Shown here: in pieces, positions 53,587 to 64,000 of the stretch | Position numbering within the stretch: position 1 is the first letter of the stretch | How the letters are laid out: every line of letters starts with the position of its first letter | NCBI GenBank assembly: GCA_964019415.1 | Contig: OZ025868.1 | Location: 1,808,501 to 1,872,500 of the forward strand | Reading direction: 5' to 3' | DNA: 64,000 bases | DNA from: Ianthella basta | Taxonomy: Eukaryota > Porifera > Demospongiae > Verongiida > Ianthellidae | The notes under the pieces: generated by a model | What the model was told of the DNA's origin: nothing | Seen by the model: the letters and a program-made list of their open reading frames with translations, nothing else | Databases searched by the model: none | Program-made: the position numbers and the translations under genes

Positions 53587-54625
53587 TCTGTTCAAATTAT
53601 CTCAATCAAATAGTCATTCATTAATTCATGATTTATGTAAGTAAACTTGCAAACATGTGTGGCGAATATTCTCACAGTGAAAATGTGAGGGCACTGATTG
53701 CATTATTAGCAGTGCTATAATGTACGTATAAGGATGAATTATTATAATTATATGGTATTTCATGATAAGGTGCTGCATGTGTGGTAGCTATGATACTAAT
53801 AATACGTTTGTGATGTGACTGAGGGCTAGCACTGTAGCTACAGCTCTCAAATCTATACTGCATGCATAATGACATTGTGTATATGTAATATATAGCCCCT
53901 GCACGTGCACCTCTGGTCGGCTCATGCAGGGATCAGCTAGTGTGTGAGACATACAGTTTTGTGCCAGTGACAGCTGTGTATGTAGCTCCAGTAGCGGATC
54001 ATTGTGCATACCAATTGCAATGCTATATGCTAATGCTGTGAGCTATAGCATTCAGATTAACAGTGCTTGCATGCATCGGCTTGGACTGCCCAATGAGGCT
54101 GCATGGATCATGCATATATACATAATACATGCATAATAATACATATATGATGGCAATGGTGCACGTGGGTGCTACCTGGTGATTGATGATTGAATTATGA
54201 CCAGTATGGACACACACACCCACATGTACAGAGATAATACCTTAATTAAAGCTGTGAATACAAAGCAATCACACAAAGCAGATTAACATACTGTTAACTG
54301 AAGGCACATGGCACAAGGCACAATAACTGAATACTGTTAACTGAAGGCACATGAGTACAATAATACAGTGAATTATATTAGGCAGTGAATATAAGCAATG
54401 AGAGACTGTCATGGGAAAAGGCACAAATAAGATGCTGCTACATACGTACAATGAGGTACTGTAAGTGATTGTGATGCTAAGTGGATTGATGTAGTACAGT
54501 TGTGAGACTTGCATGCTGAGTCAAGCGGAGAAGTGAACATTACAGTAGGGAAAAGTGGTGTTTAACTAGTCATTTATTGGATTTGTTTCTTGAGAGTGCT
54601 GTGTGTGAATGAGTGATTCTTGTTG
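53587..54625. other. Convergent 3' intergenic region between PIGV and gene F
   Basis: AT-rich, with no recognised gene. It contains a direct repeat of ctgttaactgaaggcacatg (about 54291 and 54331) and must hold the 3' ends of both converging genes. Confidence 0.5.
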
Positions 54626-63948
<9,323 letters not shown>

Positions 63949-63952
63949 CTAC

Positions 63953-63956
<4 letters not shown>

Positions 63957-64000
<44 letters not shown>
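63957..64000. repeat. (CA)n microsatellite at the window edge
   Basis: Pure CA running off the end of the window. Confidence 0.9.

Overview
The window looks like a compact metazoan genome, most likely a sponge (demosponge). This is inferred from three things: short introns (72 bp is common here), tandem Ig/fibronectin-III (FN3) receptor genes built from symmetric phase-1 exons, and a CXC-plus-reverse-transcriptase element of a kind I associate with sponges and cnidarians. No bacterial gene, rRNA or tRNA was recognised.

Layout, left to right. 1-6169: a decayed reverse-transcriptase element with a CXC cysteine cluster, RT motifs and a C-terminal zinc/restriction-like-endonuclease region. It lies between two inverted ~210-bp repeats and is split by a 930-bp DNA transposon. 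6170-9130: repeat-rich DNA with three copies of a 178-bp MITE, a ~480-bp duplication and TG microsatellites. 9329-51721: a cluster of paralogous minus-strand receptor genes, named A to E plus two orphan 5' modules. A (9329-10080) is only a 5' end. B (11151-14700) is a pseudogene. C (15418-39423) is a giant gene whose centre is 15 tandem copies of a two-exon Ig cassette. D (40107-44548) and E (45311-49047) are intact ~800-residue receptors. Two further signal-peptide-plus-Ig modules (49526-49923, 51207-51721) sit upstream of E without downstream exons of their own. 51818-53586: plus-strand PIGV (GPI mannosyltransferase 2), head-to-head with the last module. 54626-63948: an unrelated minus-strand Ig/FN3 receptor, gene F, whose 5' end is outside the window.

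Genes B to E share one architecture: signal peptide, variable N-terminal Ig exons, four FN3 domains, one membrane helix, and a short cytoplasmic tail with five tyrosines including two NPAY motifs. The C-terminal half is conserved and the N-terminal Ig part varies in sequence and number. All ectodomain exon junctions are phase 1 except one phase-0 intron inside FN3-2, so any first module can join any Ig exon in frame. This fits a clustered, diversifying surface-recognition family. That function is inference.

The strongest candidate for something undescribed is gene C. Fifteen ~1,015-bp units, each with two intact phase-1 Ig exons (234 and 330 bp), would encode up to 30 extra Ig-like domains (about 3,530 residues if all are used) or serve as a pool for alternative splicing. 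Every unit also carries the same vestige of a third Ig exon, which records how the array formed. A Helitron inserted in one unit can be defined to the base because the other units preserve the empty site.
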